Shown piece after piece: positions 16,183 through 24,193 of a stretch of DNA of 64,000 nt. The position numbers and the translations under genes are program-made. The stretch covers positions 1-64,000 of the forward strand of contig NZ_VOEJ01000012.1 of the NCBI RefSeq assembly GCF_007846085.1. Direction: 5' to 3'. Under the pieces are notes generated by a model that had not been told where the DNA came from, ran no database searches, and saw only the letters and a list, made by a program, of their open reading frames with translations. How positions within the stretch are numbered: position 1 is the first letter of the stretch; every line of letters begins with the position of its first letter. Source of the DNA: Mucilaginibacter pallidiroseus (GTDB lineage: Bacteria > Bacteroidota > Bacteroidia > Sphingobacteriales > Sphingobacteriaceae).

Positions 16183-17508
16183 TTATTGGTGAGTATCCCA
16201 GTTAATTTTGCGGGAGAAATACATGATAATGGCGACTATTACAAACAGCGCTATGCTACCCACAAGCAGTGCGTAATCTTCCAGTTGTATCATAATGTAT
16301 ATAAAGCCATAAAAAGTGGTAAGTATAGCAGCGAACATTGCTGCTGGTTTCGCACTGCCGAGTAATGAACCCGTAAAAACCGATATCAGGGCAATGGTGC
16401 TTACCGAAGCGATGAGGTAAGCCAAACCAAAACCAATTTTTTCGGCAAATGAAAGCAGCAGCGTGTAATACACAATCATGGCTGCACCGATAAGGATGTA
16501 GTTGAAGTTGTGAATGCTTTGCTTGCGAATAAGCTCCGTTAAAAATAGCGACACAAATGTGAGGAGGATAATCAGCGTGGCATACTTGGTGGTACGTGTT
16601 ATTTTGTGATACTCATCCACCGCTACCTGTAGCTTAACGCCCGATGTGGCCTGGGTAACCGCTTTGGCATTTTTAAGCTTGTACACATCATTTACCCATT
16701 GTTGCGGGAACGGCCTGTTATAACTAAGCAGGTGCCATTTGGCTTTAAAGCCCTGCTTTGTAACTTCCCGGCTATCGGGCAGGTTGCGGCCGTTAAATAC
16801 CGGGCTGGGCCAGTTACCACTCATCTCAACATCTGTAGTTTTTGCAGTGTGCAAGAAGTTAAAATCGTTAGAGCCTTTAAGGTCGAGGTTGTAATTGAAG
16901 GTAATCGGCCCGCCCTGCGGCAAAGTAAATGTTACCTGTAACGCGTTATTGAATAAAGTGTCGCCATCGCTTAGCAACTCCGCTATCTGGCTTTGCCCGG
17001 CAACAGCTACCGATGGGTTATTTTTAAGACCCTTTAAATCGGATATGCCGAATATCAGCCTGGCCTTGTCATACTGCACTTGTGCGGCGGTAATACCCAA
17101 TTTGTTAAGATCAGGTTGGCCAAAAGTGCCCTGTAATGCTACCTTGGAATTATAAACGGTTACATCATACAATCCTTTTTTATAAAGCTCGGTATCCAAA
17201 CCAGCCTTTATGCTAATGGCATCTGGCAATATATACACATAACCTGTCTGCGCAGGCTGGTTGGCTACAAGCGGCGCCGCATTTGTCGTGTAGGGCAGTA
17301 CCAACACCGGCCCCTGAATAGACTGACTGCCCGACCAGTTGTTGGAAACATTGTTAATGTTCTGCGCCTGAAAGTCCTGCCGCTCGGCAATCAGATCGAG
17401 TATCCATGAGGACGGAATTAATAATAGCAGAATAAGCAAAGTAATAACACCCAACTTTAGCAGGATGGATTTTTGGTACCAATTGTTGTCGTTCATTTGT
17501 TCAATCAT
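16183..17508 (-). CDS. creD: Cell envelope integrity protein CreD (inner membrane)
   Basis: A 441-residue inner-membrane protein of the CreD family: one N-terminal membrane segment (about 18-35, VITLLILLLLIPSSWILDLI), a large extracytoplasmic beta-rich domain containing the family-typical WSGSQSIQGPVLVLPY, and a cluster of C-terminal membrane helices (about 300-435). CreD acts in envelope stress responses in other bacteria. The upstream region carries two copies of a dyad that look like repressor sites. The start at 17508 could instead be the ATG four codons later at 17496. Confidence 0.9.
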   Translation of the reverse strand: MIEQMNDNNWYQKSILLKLGVITLLILLLLIPSSWILDLIAERQDFQAQNINNVSNNWSGSQSIQGPVLVLPYTTNAAPLVANQPAQTGYVYILPDAISIKAGLDTELYKKGLYDVTVYNSKVALQGTFGQPDLNKLGITAAQVQYDKARLIFGISDLKGLKNNPSVAVAGQSQIAELLSDGDTLFNNALQVTFTLPQGGPITFNYNLDLKGSNDFNFLHTAKTTDVEMSGNWPSPVFNGRNLPDSREVTKQGFKAKWHLLSYNRPFPQQWVNDVYKLKNAKAVTQATSGVKLQVAVDEYHKITRTTKYATLIILLTFVSLFLTELIRKQSIHNFNYILIGAAMIVYYTLLLSFAEKIGFGLAYLIASVSTIALISVFTGSLLGSAKPAAMFAAILTTFYGFIYIMIQLEDYALLVGSIALFVIVAIIMYFSRKINWDTHQ

Positions 17509-17520
17509 TTTTTATGTATT

Positions 17521-17624
17521 TAAAAGTACTTTGAATTACAGAGTATAAAACCAGAAAAAGACGGCAATGCCTGCCGCTCGTCAAAATATCTTATAATTAT
17601 AAAAGTACTTTGAATAACAAAGTA
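17521..17624. promoter_or_regulatory. Two direct copies of a TACTTTG-N5-CAAAGTA operator upstream of creD
   Basis: A 25-base sequence beginning TAAAAGTACTTTGAAT occurs at 17521-17545 and again at 17600-17624 with three differences. Each contains a dyad: TACTTTG-N5-CAGAGTA at 17527-17545 and the perfect TACTTTG-N5-CAAAGTA at 17606-17624. The first lies about 13-37 bases before the creD start, where a bound repressor would block transcription or initiation. No regulator gene is adjacent. Confidence 0.65.
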
Positions 17625-17715
17625 AACAAATAGTTGCGCGAGTTCCAAATATTTTTCGTCTTTATTTAACTGCGCACAAAATCAAACATTTACACTGCGT
17701 TTTAATTATAGGAAC

Positions 17716-18402
17716 ATGAAGTTTGATTGGAACGACGTTTTTCTGAGCGACCTTACGATGGCTTTTGCTATTGAAATAGTGGTGCGTACATTTATCATGT
17801 TTCTTATTGTACTGATAATACTGCGCATGACCGGAAAAAAAGGTGTGCGGCAGCTTTCGATATTTGAAGTAGCCATTATTATCGGCTTTGGATCGGCCGC
17901 GGGCGACCCCATGTTTACACGGGAACTGGGTATTGTGCCATCAGTAATAGTAATGGTGACTATCCTTTTGTTTTACCGGCTGGTTACCTGGCTCGCAGCC
18001 AAGAATGAGAAGTTTGAAAGTATACTGGAGGGCGACCCCATGTATATTATTGAAGATGGCGTTTTTGTGTTGGCCAATGACTCGGACCTTACCTTTGCCA
18101 AAGATGAGTTTTTAGCCGAACTACGCCAGCAAAACATTGAGCACGTAGGCCAGGTGCGCGTTGCTATATTAGAAACTACTGGCAACGTAAGTTTATTTTA
18201 CTATTCGGACGAGGATACAAAGCCCGGCCTCCCTACCCTGCCAAAAGTTTATAATCAAAAATCAGAGGAAATAAAAGGTGAAGGTAATTATGCATGTACC
18301 TATTGTGCCTGCATACAACATATAACTGCAACTACACACCAATGCCCCCGCTGCGAACGCAAAGAGTGGGTAAAAGCTATTGACACAAAAAGATTAGCTT
18401 AA
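17716..18402 (+). CDS. DUF421 (YetF-like) membrane protein with cysteine-rich tail
   Basis: A 228-residue protein with three N-terminal membrane helices (about 15-38, 48-62 and 73-92) and a cytoplasmic DUF421 domain (IEDGVFVLANDSDLTFAKDEFLAEL, then VGQVRVAILETTGNVSLFY). The last 40 residues add a zinc-ribbon-like tail with C194, C197, C199, C210 and C213 (CTYCAC and CPRC), which the common Bacillus form lacks. The role of DUF421 is not defined. The gene is divergent from creD and converges on the TetR gene, overlapping it by four bases. Confidence 0.88.
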   Translation: MKFDWNDVFLSDLTMAFAIEIVVRTFIMFLIVLIILRMTGKKGVRQLSIFEVAIIIGFGSAAGDPMFTRELGIVPSVIVMVTILLFYRLVTWLAAKNEKFESILEGDPMYIIEDGVFVLANDSDLTFAKDEFLAELRQQNIEHVGQVRVAILETTGNVSLFYYSDEDTKPGLPTLPKVYNQKSEEIKGEGNYACTYCACIQHITATTHQCPRCERKEWVKAIDTKRLA

Positions 18403-18980
18403 ATTGTTATTGCCGCCTTTACCAGGTATGGCAGAATCTCTTTCTGGAAGGATACAAAGTTTTTACGTACATCGCTGTCACTTACCGATGTAAATGCAAA
18501 GCTAAAAACAATATTCTTGCTGCACTTGATCAGGAAGCGCATGCGCTGGTGATAGGTCTCGGTTTTACGGGCTGCACCAATTTGAGTAAAAGCCTGCATC
18601 AATAACTCTTCTAACTCGTTCGAGAGGTTCTTTAAAAACTCCTGCGAGTTGGTGCTTTCCCTGATAAAATCCCAACCAATAAATTCGTTGCACACGGTGT
18701 ATGACAGGCGGCAGGTTTTCATGATCAGGTTACTCAGGTAAGTCTCCTCGTCGGTATCAGGTGCCTGGTTGGCTATCAGCTCGTTTACACTTACCTGTAT
18801 ATACTCCATCAAAAGGATGTGCAGGATAGCTTCCTTACTATCAAAGTACTTGTATATGGTTGCCTTTGCTATTTTGGCGCGCCTGGCAATTTCATTAACA
18901 CTTGTTTTATGGTAACCGAACTTGCGGAACAATTCCTGCGAAGCAAGCTTTATACTTTCTCTTATTTTATCGGCCTCCAT
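18399..18980 (-). CDS. TetR family transcriptional regulator
   Basis: A 193-residue TetR-type repressor. The N-terminal helix-turn-helix is clear (ASQELFRKFGYHKTSVNEI, then ARRAKIAKATIYKYFDSKEA, residues about 12-52), followed by a variable helical ligand domain. It starts three bases after the stop of the Rieske-like lipoprotein, so it appears to be the last gene of the pheS-lipoprotein-TetR run. Its target and inducer are unknown. The dyads upstream of creD are about 1 kb away and could be its sites, but nothing here tests this. Confidence 0.93.
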   Translation of the reverse strand: MEADKIRESIKLASQELFRKFGYHKTSVNEIARRAKIAKATIYKYFDSKEAILHILLMEYIQVSVNELIANQAPDTDEETYLSNLIMKTCRLSYTVCNEFIGWDFIRESTNSQEFLKNLSNELEELLMQAFTQIGAARKTETYHQRMRFLIKCSKNIVFSFAFTSVSDSDVRKNFVSFQKEILPYLVKAAITI

Positions 18981-18983
18981 TAA

Positions 18984-19397
18984 TCAATTATACACATTTA
19001 TCTCAAACTGTGTTTCACTTACTCCGTAACTGCGTAAAGAACGCGTTGCGGGCGCTTTTACAGGACCACCGTCTGAAAGGGAAAACTTAGAGCCGCTGCA
19101 AGGGTCTGTAACCGTGAAGGCGTTATCATCAAGCACTACGGCACAAACCTTTTCGGGCATATAGCTGCTGCATCTGTCGTAAGCCACGTAAATGCCATCT
19201 GCCCGTTTATAAATTATAACGCCCGCAACACCGCCATTTACAAATACGGCGCCGCCCTGGCTGTTAAGTGCCAATATGCGTGGGTCAGTTTTGGCTATAG
19301 TAATATTTACCGGGATACTGGGTACAGCATCTGTTACCTTCCCGCAAGAGAGCAGCGTGAACATTGCTATAACCAGTACCGGTAATCTTTTTACCAT
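18984..19397 (-). CDS. Rieske-like lipoprotein lacking the cluster histidines
   Basis: A 137-residue lipoprotein (lipobox TLLSC, Cys18) with a Rieske-type beta fold: YVAYDRCSSYM, then CAVVLDDNAFTVTDPCSGSK and FSLSDGGPVKAPA, which matches the final loop of Rieske domains. A true Rieske site needs CxH and CxxH. Here they read C76-S-S78 and C100-S-G-S103, so both histidines are serine, with an extra Cys85. It should not hold a normal 2Fe-2S Rieske cluster; disulfides are possible. The start overlaps the pheS stop (TAATG). Confidence 0.75.
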   Translation of the reverse strand: MVKRLPVLVIAMFTLLSCGKVTDAVPSIPVNITIAKTDPRILALNSQGGAVFVNGGVAGVIIYKRADGIYVAYDRCSSYMPEKVCAVVLDDNAFTVTDPCSGSKFSLSDGGPVKAPATRSLRSYGVSETQFEINVYN

Positions 19398-20431
19398 TAT
19401 ATAATGTCGGTTTGAAATTGTTTAAGGAAGCGTACATCGTTTTCTGAGAACAAGCGCAGATCACGAATAACATATTTAAGGTTGGTAATACGTTCTATAC
19501 CCATACCAAAAGCAAAGCCGGTATACTTTTTACTGTCGATGCCGCAATTTTCAAGCACGTTAGGATCAACCATACCGCAACCCAAAATTTCTACCCAACC
19601 TGTGTATTTACACATATTACAACCGGCACCTTTGCAAATAGTACATGATATATCCATCTCTGCCGATGGCTCAGTAAACGGGAAGTATGACGGGCGGAAA
19701 CGAACTTTAAAATCTTCGCCGTAAAGCTCCTTCACAAAGTGGTAAAGCGTTTGTTTAAGATCCGAGAATGATACGTTCTCGTCAACATACAAACCTTCTA
19801 CCTGGTGGAAAAAGCAATGTGCGCGTGCAGATATCGCTTCGTTACGGTAAACGCGACCCGGCATAATAGCACGGAAAGGCGGCTTGCCATTCTCCATCAT
19901 GCGCACCTGTACGGATGATGTATGAGTACGCAGTGCAATATCATCATTACCATCACCTTTGCGGATAAAGAAGGTATCCTGCATATCGCGCGCCGGGTGT
20001 TCTTCAGGAAAGTTTAGCGCTGAAAAGTTGTGCCAGTCGTCTTCAATCTCCGGGCCCTCTGCTACCACAAAGCCCAAGCGCTTAAATATGTCAATGATCT
20101 CATTGCGTACCAATGACAACGGATGGCGCGAGCCTATTTCAAAGCCATCGCCAGGCAAAGTGAGGTCGGTATCGGCCTTAGCAGCTTGTGTACCGGCGCC
20201 AAGGCTTTCTTTAATATCGTTGTACCGCTCTTCGGCCAGTTGCTTAAACTGGTTTAATACTTTTCCAAAGGTGCGTTTTTCTTCGGCACCAACGGTTTTA
20301 AACTGCTCAAACAGGTCTTTGATAATGCCCTTAGTACCCAAAAATTTGATACGGAATGCTTCAAGTTCATCAGCCTTCGCGGCAGTAAAAGCTTTTATCT
20401 CGCTGGTATATTTATCTATCTGCTCCTGCAT
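19397..20431 (-). CDS. pheS: Phenylalanyl-tRNA synthetase alpha subunit
   Basis: Catalytic subunit of the heterotetrameric PheRS that charges tRNA-Phe. The N-terminal coiled coil (1-85) binds tRNA. The class II core has HPLSLVRNEIIDIFKRLGF, the HNFSALNFPEEHPARDMQDTF segment, motif 2 (FRAIMPGRVYRNEAISARAH), FTEPSAEMD and motif 3 (GFAFGMGIERITNLKY). At 344 residues it is normal in length. The beta subunit (pheT) is not adjacent, as is common in this phylum. It is first in a run with the Rieske-like lipoprotein and the TetR gene, with TAATG overlap. Confidence 0.97.
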   Translation of the reverse strand: MQEQIDKYTSEIKAFTAAKADELEAFRIKFLGTKGIIKDLFEQFKTVGAEEKRTFGKVLNQFKQLAEERYNDIKESLGAGTQAAKADTDLTLPGDGFEIGSRHPLSLVRNEIIDIFKRLGFVVAEGPEIEDDWHNFSALNFPEEHPARDMQDTFFIRKGDGNDDIALRTHTSSVQVRMMENGKPPFRAIMPGRVYRNEAISARAHCFFHQVEGLYVDENVSFSDLKQTLYHFVKELYGEDFKVRFRPSYFPFTEPSAEMDISCTICKGAGCNMCKYTGWVEILGCGMVDPNVLENCGIDSKKYTGFAFGMGIERITNLKYVIRDLRLFSENDVRFLKQFQTDII

Positions 20432-20472
20432 TATTTAACTTATCCTTATTACTAATTTACAAATATACGCGA

Positions 20473-21663
20473 TTATTTAATCACAGCCAGTTCCTTACCT
20501 ACCTTGGTAAAGGCAGCAATAGCCTTATCAAGGTGCTCAACCTCATGCGCGGCCGAAATTTGCACACGGATGCGGGCCTTGCCCTGTGGCACAACCGGGT
20601 AATAAAAGCCTATTACGTAAATACCCTCGTCAAGCATCTTGGCCGCAAACTCCTGAGCAAGTTTTGCTTCATAAAGCATAACCGGCACTATGGGGTGTAC
20701 TCCTGGTTTTATGTCAAAACCGGCAGCCGTCATATGCTCACGGAAATACTTGGTATTGCTTTCCAGTTTATCCCGAAGATCGGTAGTTTCACTCAACATA
20801 TCCAGTACAGCTATAGAGGCACCTGTAATTGCAGGAGCAAGCGTGTTACTAAACAAGTATGGCCTGGAGCGCTGGCGTAACATATCGATGATCTCTTTAC
20901 GGCCCGATGTAAAACCGCCTGATGCACCACCTAAAGCTTTACCCAATGTACCGGTGATAATATCTATTTTACCCATTACATTGTGGTGCTCATGCGTGCC
21001 GCGACCCGTTTTACCCATAAAACCGCTGCAATGGCTTTCATCTATCATAACCAACGCATTGTATTGCTCGGCCAGGGCGCATATCTTATCAAGTTGTGCA
21101 ATGGTGCCGTCCATAGAGAATGCACCATCAGTAACAATAATACGGTGGCGAAGCTCCTGTGTTGCTTTCAGCTTTTCTTCCAGGTCGGCCATATCATCAT
21201 GCTTATAACGGTGGCGCTGTGCCTTGCAAAGGCGTACACCATCAATTATCGAGGCATGATTCAGTTCATCCGATATTATCGCATCCTGATCGTTAAATAA
21301 GGGCTCAAACACACCACCGTTTGCATCGAAAGCAGCGGCGTAAAGTATAGTGTCTTCGGTGCCTAAAAACTCAGCGATCTTTTGCTCAAGTTCTTTATGT
21401 ATATCCTGCGTGCCGCAGATAAAACGTACCGACGACAAGCCATAACCATGCGTATCCATTGCAGCTTTTGCTGCATCGATAACCTTTTGGTTGCCCGATA
21501 GACCAAGGTAATTATTAGCGCAAAAGTTTATTACTTCTTTGCCACCTTGTACGGTAATATCAGCACCTTGTGGCGATGTAATGATACGTTCTCTTTTATA
21601 TAGGCCGGCGTTTTCAATTTCGGTAAGTTCCTGTTGTAAAACCGGCTGCAATGTGTTATACAT
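20473..21663 (-). CDS. kbl: Glycine C-acetyltransferase (2-amino-3-ketobutyrate CoA ligase)
   Basis: PLP enzyme of the alpha-oxoamine synthase family that joins threonine breakdown to glycine and acetyl-CoA. It is co-linear with E. coli Kbl over the whole length: ERIITSPQGADITV, INFCANNYLGLS, SVRFICGTQDIHKELE, DALNHAS-type NHASIIDGVRLCKA, and the PLP lysine in ITGTLGKALGGASGG, then RQRSRPYLFSNTLAPA. I took the ATG at 21663 (MYNTLQPVLQQEL); an upstream ATG at 21702 adds 13 atypical residues. Threonine dehydrogenase (tdh) is not in the window. Related enzymes make sulfonolipid or sphingoid bases, but the motifs here fit Kbl better. Confidence 0.95.
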   Translation of the reverse strand: MYNTLQPVLQQELTEIENAGLYKRERIITSPQGADITVQGGKEVINFCANNYLGLSGNQKVIDAAKAAMDTHGYGLSSVRFICGTQDIHKELEQKIAEFLGTEDTILYAAAFDANGGVFEPLFNDQDAIISDELNHASIIDGVRLCKAQRHRYKHDDMADLEEKLKATQELRHRIIVTDGAFSMDGTIAQLDKICALAEQYNALVMIDESHCSGFMGKTGRGTHEHHNVMGKIDIITGTLGKALGGASGGFTSGRKEIIDMLRQRSRPYLFSNTLAPAITGASIAVLDMLSETTDLRDKLESNTKYFREHMTAAGFDIKPGVHPIVPVMLYEAKLAQEFAAKMLDEGIYVIGFYYPVVPQGKARIRVQISAAHEVEHLDKAIAAFTKVGKELAVIK

Positions 21664-21785
21664 ATAAATAGATTTTAAGCTTGTAAAATTAAGCATTAAC
21701 ATGCAATTGCATAGCCATTAATTGTATTATGGCTACGCTCTCATCGCCTTTACGCTTTAGTTTTTTACCTTTTAGCTCAAAAGCT

Positions 21786-21793
21786 TATCTTTG
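21786..21793 (+). promoter_or_regulatory. Probable -7 promoter element of trhO
   Basis: TATCTTTG matches TAnnTTTG exactly, 41 bases before the ATG at 21835. No clear TTTG is found at the -33 position. Confidence 0.45.
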
Positions 21794-21834
21794 CCACCGC
21801 ATTTAACACTGTTTGCAGCAGTATCAATGACGTT

Positions 21835-22797
21835 ATGACAAAGTATAATACACTCCTTTACTATTGCTATACAACTATAGCTGATGGCGAGCAATTTGCG
21901 GCCGATCATTTAAAATTTTGCAAAAGCCTTAACCTTACCGGTCGCATCATTGTGGCTGATGAAGGTTTAAACGGCACCGTGTCCGGATCGCCGGAGTCAT
22001 GCCAGGCTTATATGAATGCCATTAAGGCCGATGAGCGTTTTGCTACCCTTGAGTTTAAAATTGACGAGGTTGATGAGCCATCATTTGTAAAAATGCATGT
22101 GCGCTATAAATCGGAAATTGTGCACTCGGGCTTACGCAATCCAAACATCATTAACCCGCAACAAAAAACCGGCAAGCACCTGGAACCGCAGGAGTTTTTG
22201 GCCATGAAAGACCGCGATGATGTGGTAGTTTTAGATGTACGCTCGAATTACGAGCACTCGTTAGGCAAATTTAAAAATGCCGTAACGCTCGATATTGAAA
22301 ACTTCCGCGATTTCCCGGCCATGATCAATGAGCTGGCTAAATACAAGGACAAGAAAATACTTACCTACTGCACCGGCGGTATAAAATGCGAGAAGGCATC
22401 GGCCCTGTTACTGCACGAAGGCTTTAGCGATGTATACCAGCTACACGGTGGCATTATCAAATATGGTAAGGAAGCCGGCGGCGAAGATTTTGAAGGAAAA
22501 TGCTACGTGTTTGACAACCGCTTGTCTGTTGAGGTAAACAGTGTAAACCCGGTGGTGATATCTACCTGCCGTAACTGTGGTAAAACCACGCCAAAAATGA
22601 TAAACTGCGCCAACCCCGAATGCAATGAGCACTTTACCCAGTGCAACGAGTGTGGCGAGGCCATGGATGGCTGTTGCAGCGATGCTTGTAAAGAGCATCC
22701 GCGCAAACGTGTTTACGACGGCACGGGTTATTATGTAAAGGTTCCTCAACCAGTTAACACGGCCAAGAAAGCAGGCCTGCAACCAGTAACAGAATAA
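21835..22797 (+). CDS. trhO: tRNA uridine(34) hydroxylase (rhodanese family, TrhO/YceA)
   Basis: TrhO hydroxylates uridine 34 of certain tRNAs. The 320 residues show the N-terminal UPF0176 domain (LNLTGRIIVADEGLNGTVSG), a rhodanese domain with the catalytic cysteine in ILTYCTGGIKCEKAS, and a C-terminal cysteine cluster (CRNCGKTTPKMINCANPEC, then CNECG and CC), probably zinc-binding. Length and order are standard for the long form of the family. An ATG three codons earlier in another frame is ignored. A terminator follows at once. Confidence 0.93.
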   Translation: MTKYNTLLYYCYTTIADGEQFAADHLKFCKSLNLTGRIIVADEGLNGTVSGSPESCQAYMNAIKADERFATLEFKIDEVDEPSFVKMHVRYKSEIVHSGLRNPNIINPQQKTGKHLEPQEFLAMKDRDDVVVLDVRSNYEHSLGKFKNAVTLDIENFRDFPAMINELAKYKDKKILTYCTGGIKCEKASALLLHEGFSDVYQLHGGIIKYGKEAGGEDFEGKCYVFDNRLSVEVNSVNPVVISTCRNCGKTTPKMINCANPECNEHFTQCNECGEAMDGCCSDACKEHPRKRVYDGTGYYVKVPQPVNTAKKAGLQPVTE

Positions 22798-22820
22798 TTT
22801 AAAAGGTAAACAATATTTCT

Positions 22821-22851
22821 CAAAGGTAGCTCAACCACAGGGCTACCTTTG
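22821..22851 (+). terminator. Terminator after trhO
   Basis: A hairpin with CAAAGGTAGC and GCTACCTTTG arms and an 11-base loop, followed by GTTGCGTTTTT, 23 bases after the trhO stop. Confidence 0.75.
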
Positions 22852-22983
22852 TTGCGTTTTTACAATTTTATATATTAGCTTTTGATAACGCAGCTACACA
22901 ACTTTAAAGCTTTTAAGCTAAAACACTACTTTTTGCGTTACAGATACTACATCAATTAAATAATCTACTATTTACCTACACTT

Positions 22984-23796
22984 ATGACTAAACTACAACG
23001 CCTCTTTACCCTTGCTATGCTCGGTATACTTTATTTTGCAAGTCCTGCAAATGTTTTGGCTCAGGACCAGCAAAAAAATGCAGCCTTTGACAGAGGCAAT
23101 TTCATTAATAAAAAAGACACACTGCCCTACCGCATTCTGTTTCCAAAAAACTTTCAAACATCTAAGCAGTACCCGGTAATATTTGTGCTGCATGGCGCAG
23201 GCGAACGTGGTAACGATAATAATGCACAGCTGGCCTATGGGCCCGAACTTTTCTTGAATGATACTGTTCGCACCAAATTCCCGGCGATAGTGATATTTCC
23301 CCAGTGCCCTAAGAACAGTTACTGGAGCAATGTAAAAATTGACACCAATGCTATGGGCAAACGTGTATTTATGTTCCAGGAGAAAGGCGACCCTACCCCG
23401 GCGATGGCTGCGTTGCTTGGACTTGTCGACAATGTTTTGCAGAAACCCTTTGTAAACAAAAAGCAGGTTTACATAGGTGGCTTATCTATGGGTGGTATGG
23501 GCACGTTTGAGATGTTGCGCCGCAAGCCCAAGCTATTTGCGGCGGCCTTTACCATTTGCGGCGGCGATAACACCAATAACGCAAAAAAATATGCCGACAA
23601 AGTGCCCCTATGGATATTCCACGGGCAAGTTGACCGCGTTGTGCCTGTAGACCACTCTATTGTAATGGCCGAAGCTTTAAAAGCCGCTGGTGCCAACCCA
23701 AAACTCACGATCTACCCAAATGTAGATCATAATAGTTGGGTTAATGCCTTTGCCGAACCCGGCTTACTGCCCTGGCTTTTTTCGCATAGTAAGTAA
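22984..23796 (+). CDS. Exported alpha/beta-hydrolase (esterase, prolyl-oligopeptidase-like)
   Basis: A 270-residue secreted hydrolase. After a signal peptide (about 1-27, ending VLAQ) come the oxyanion segment FVLHGAGERGNDN, the nucleophile elbow GGLSMGGMGTF (GxSxG with the serine), an aspartate in HGQVDRVVP and the histidine in VDHNSWVNAF. This is the arrangement of phospholipase/carboxylesterase and feruloyl-esterase-like enzymes of the PF02230/PF00326 kind. The natural ester or peptide substrate is unknown; the family includes polysaccharide-associated esterases. A terminator lies right at the stop. Confidence 0.88.
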   Translation: MTKLQRLFTLAMLGILYFASPANVLAQDQQKNAAFDRGNFINKKDTLPYRILFPKNFQTSKQYPVIFVLHGAGERGNDNNAQLAYGPELFLNDTVRTKFPAIVIFPQCPKNSYWSNVKIDTNAMGKRVFMFQEKGDPTPAMAALLGLVDNVLQKPFVNKKQVYIGGLSMGGMGTFEMLRRKPKLFAAAFTICGGDNTNNAKKYADKVPLWIFHGQVDRVVPVDHSIVMAEALKAAGANPKLTIYPNVDHNSWVNAFAEPGLLPWLFSHSK

Positions 23797-23838
23797 CAAT
23801 AAAAATGCCCGCTTAATTAGCGGGCATTTTTTATTGTT
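23795..23838. terminator. Bidirectional terminator after the esterase
   Basis: Long palindrome AACAATAAAAATGCCCGCT-TAATT-AGCGGGCATTTTTTATTG, with the G/C core flanked by A- and T-runs. It serves the esterase (plus) and the acidic protein gene (minus). Confidence 0.9.
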
Positions 23839-23846
23839 TATGTAGA

Positions 23847-24125
23847 TTATACTTCAGGCGTAATATCGTTTGATGCGTCGCTGTTGGTTATCACATCGCT
23901 TTCGTCATTTGTGATTTGGCTATCAGCACTTAGTTCGGTAGATGGCTGGTCCTCACTCAGGGTTTCGTTAATGCCTTCGGTATCGGCAACGGCACCACCT
24001 TCATTCACAATTTTGTCGCTTTCCTCGCTGTTGGTTATCACTTCCTGTTCAGCGGCATCTACTTTAGGGTCGCCGGTTGGCTGCTGACCCGGTGTTTTGC
24101 TATTTGGTGTATTCATGGCTTCCAT
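23847..24125 (-). CDS. Acidic low-complexity protein of unknown function
   Basis: A 92-residue protein made almost wholly of D, E, S, T and N, with few hydrophobics and no predicted fold. It contains imperfect internal repeats: EVITNSEESDKIVN, SQITNDES and DVITNSDASNDI. There is no signal peptide. Two ATGs are possible (24125 or 24116, MNTPNSKTPG). It is probably disordered in solution. I recognise no family. It sits between the esterase and the ComA homologue, 68 bases downstream of the latter, and could be co-transcribed with it. Confidence 0.6.
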   Translation of the reverse strand: MEAMNTPNSKTPGQQPTGDPKVDAAEQEVITNSEESDKIVNEGGAVADTEGINETLSEDQPSTELSADSQITNDESDVITNSDASNDITPEV

Positions 24126-24193
24126 CGTTTACATATGAACAAGGTAGCTTAAGCGATGTTTTAATGGAAACTGGTACCAAATGAAAACGCACT

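Noticed and set aside
20690..21208. 172-codon plus-strand ORF opposite kbl
   Set aside because: Fully antisense to Kbl, whose protein is conserved end to end. No start signal or family feature.
20473..21663. Sulfonolipid or sphingolipid base synthase instead of Kbl
   Set aside because: The motifs match Kbl along the whole length (INFCANNYLGL, SVRFICGTQD, RQRSRPYLFSN); the ComA homologue nearby prompted the idea but no direct link is seen.
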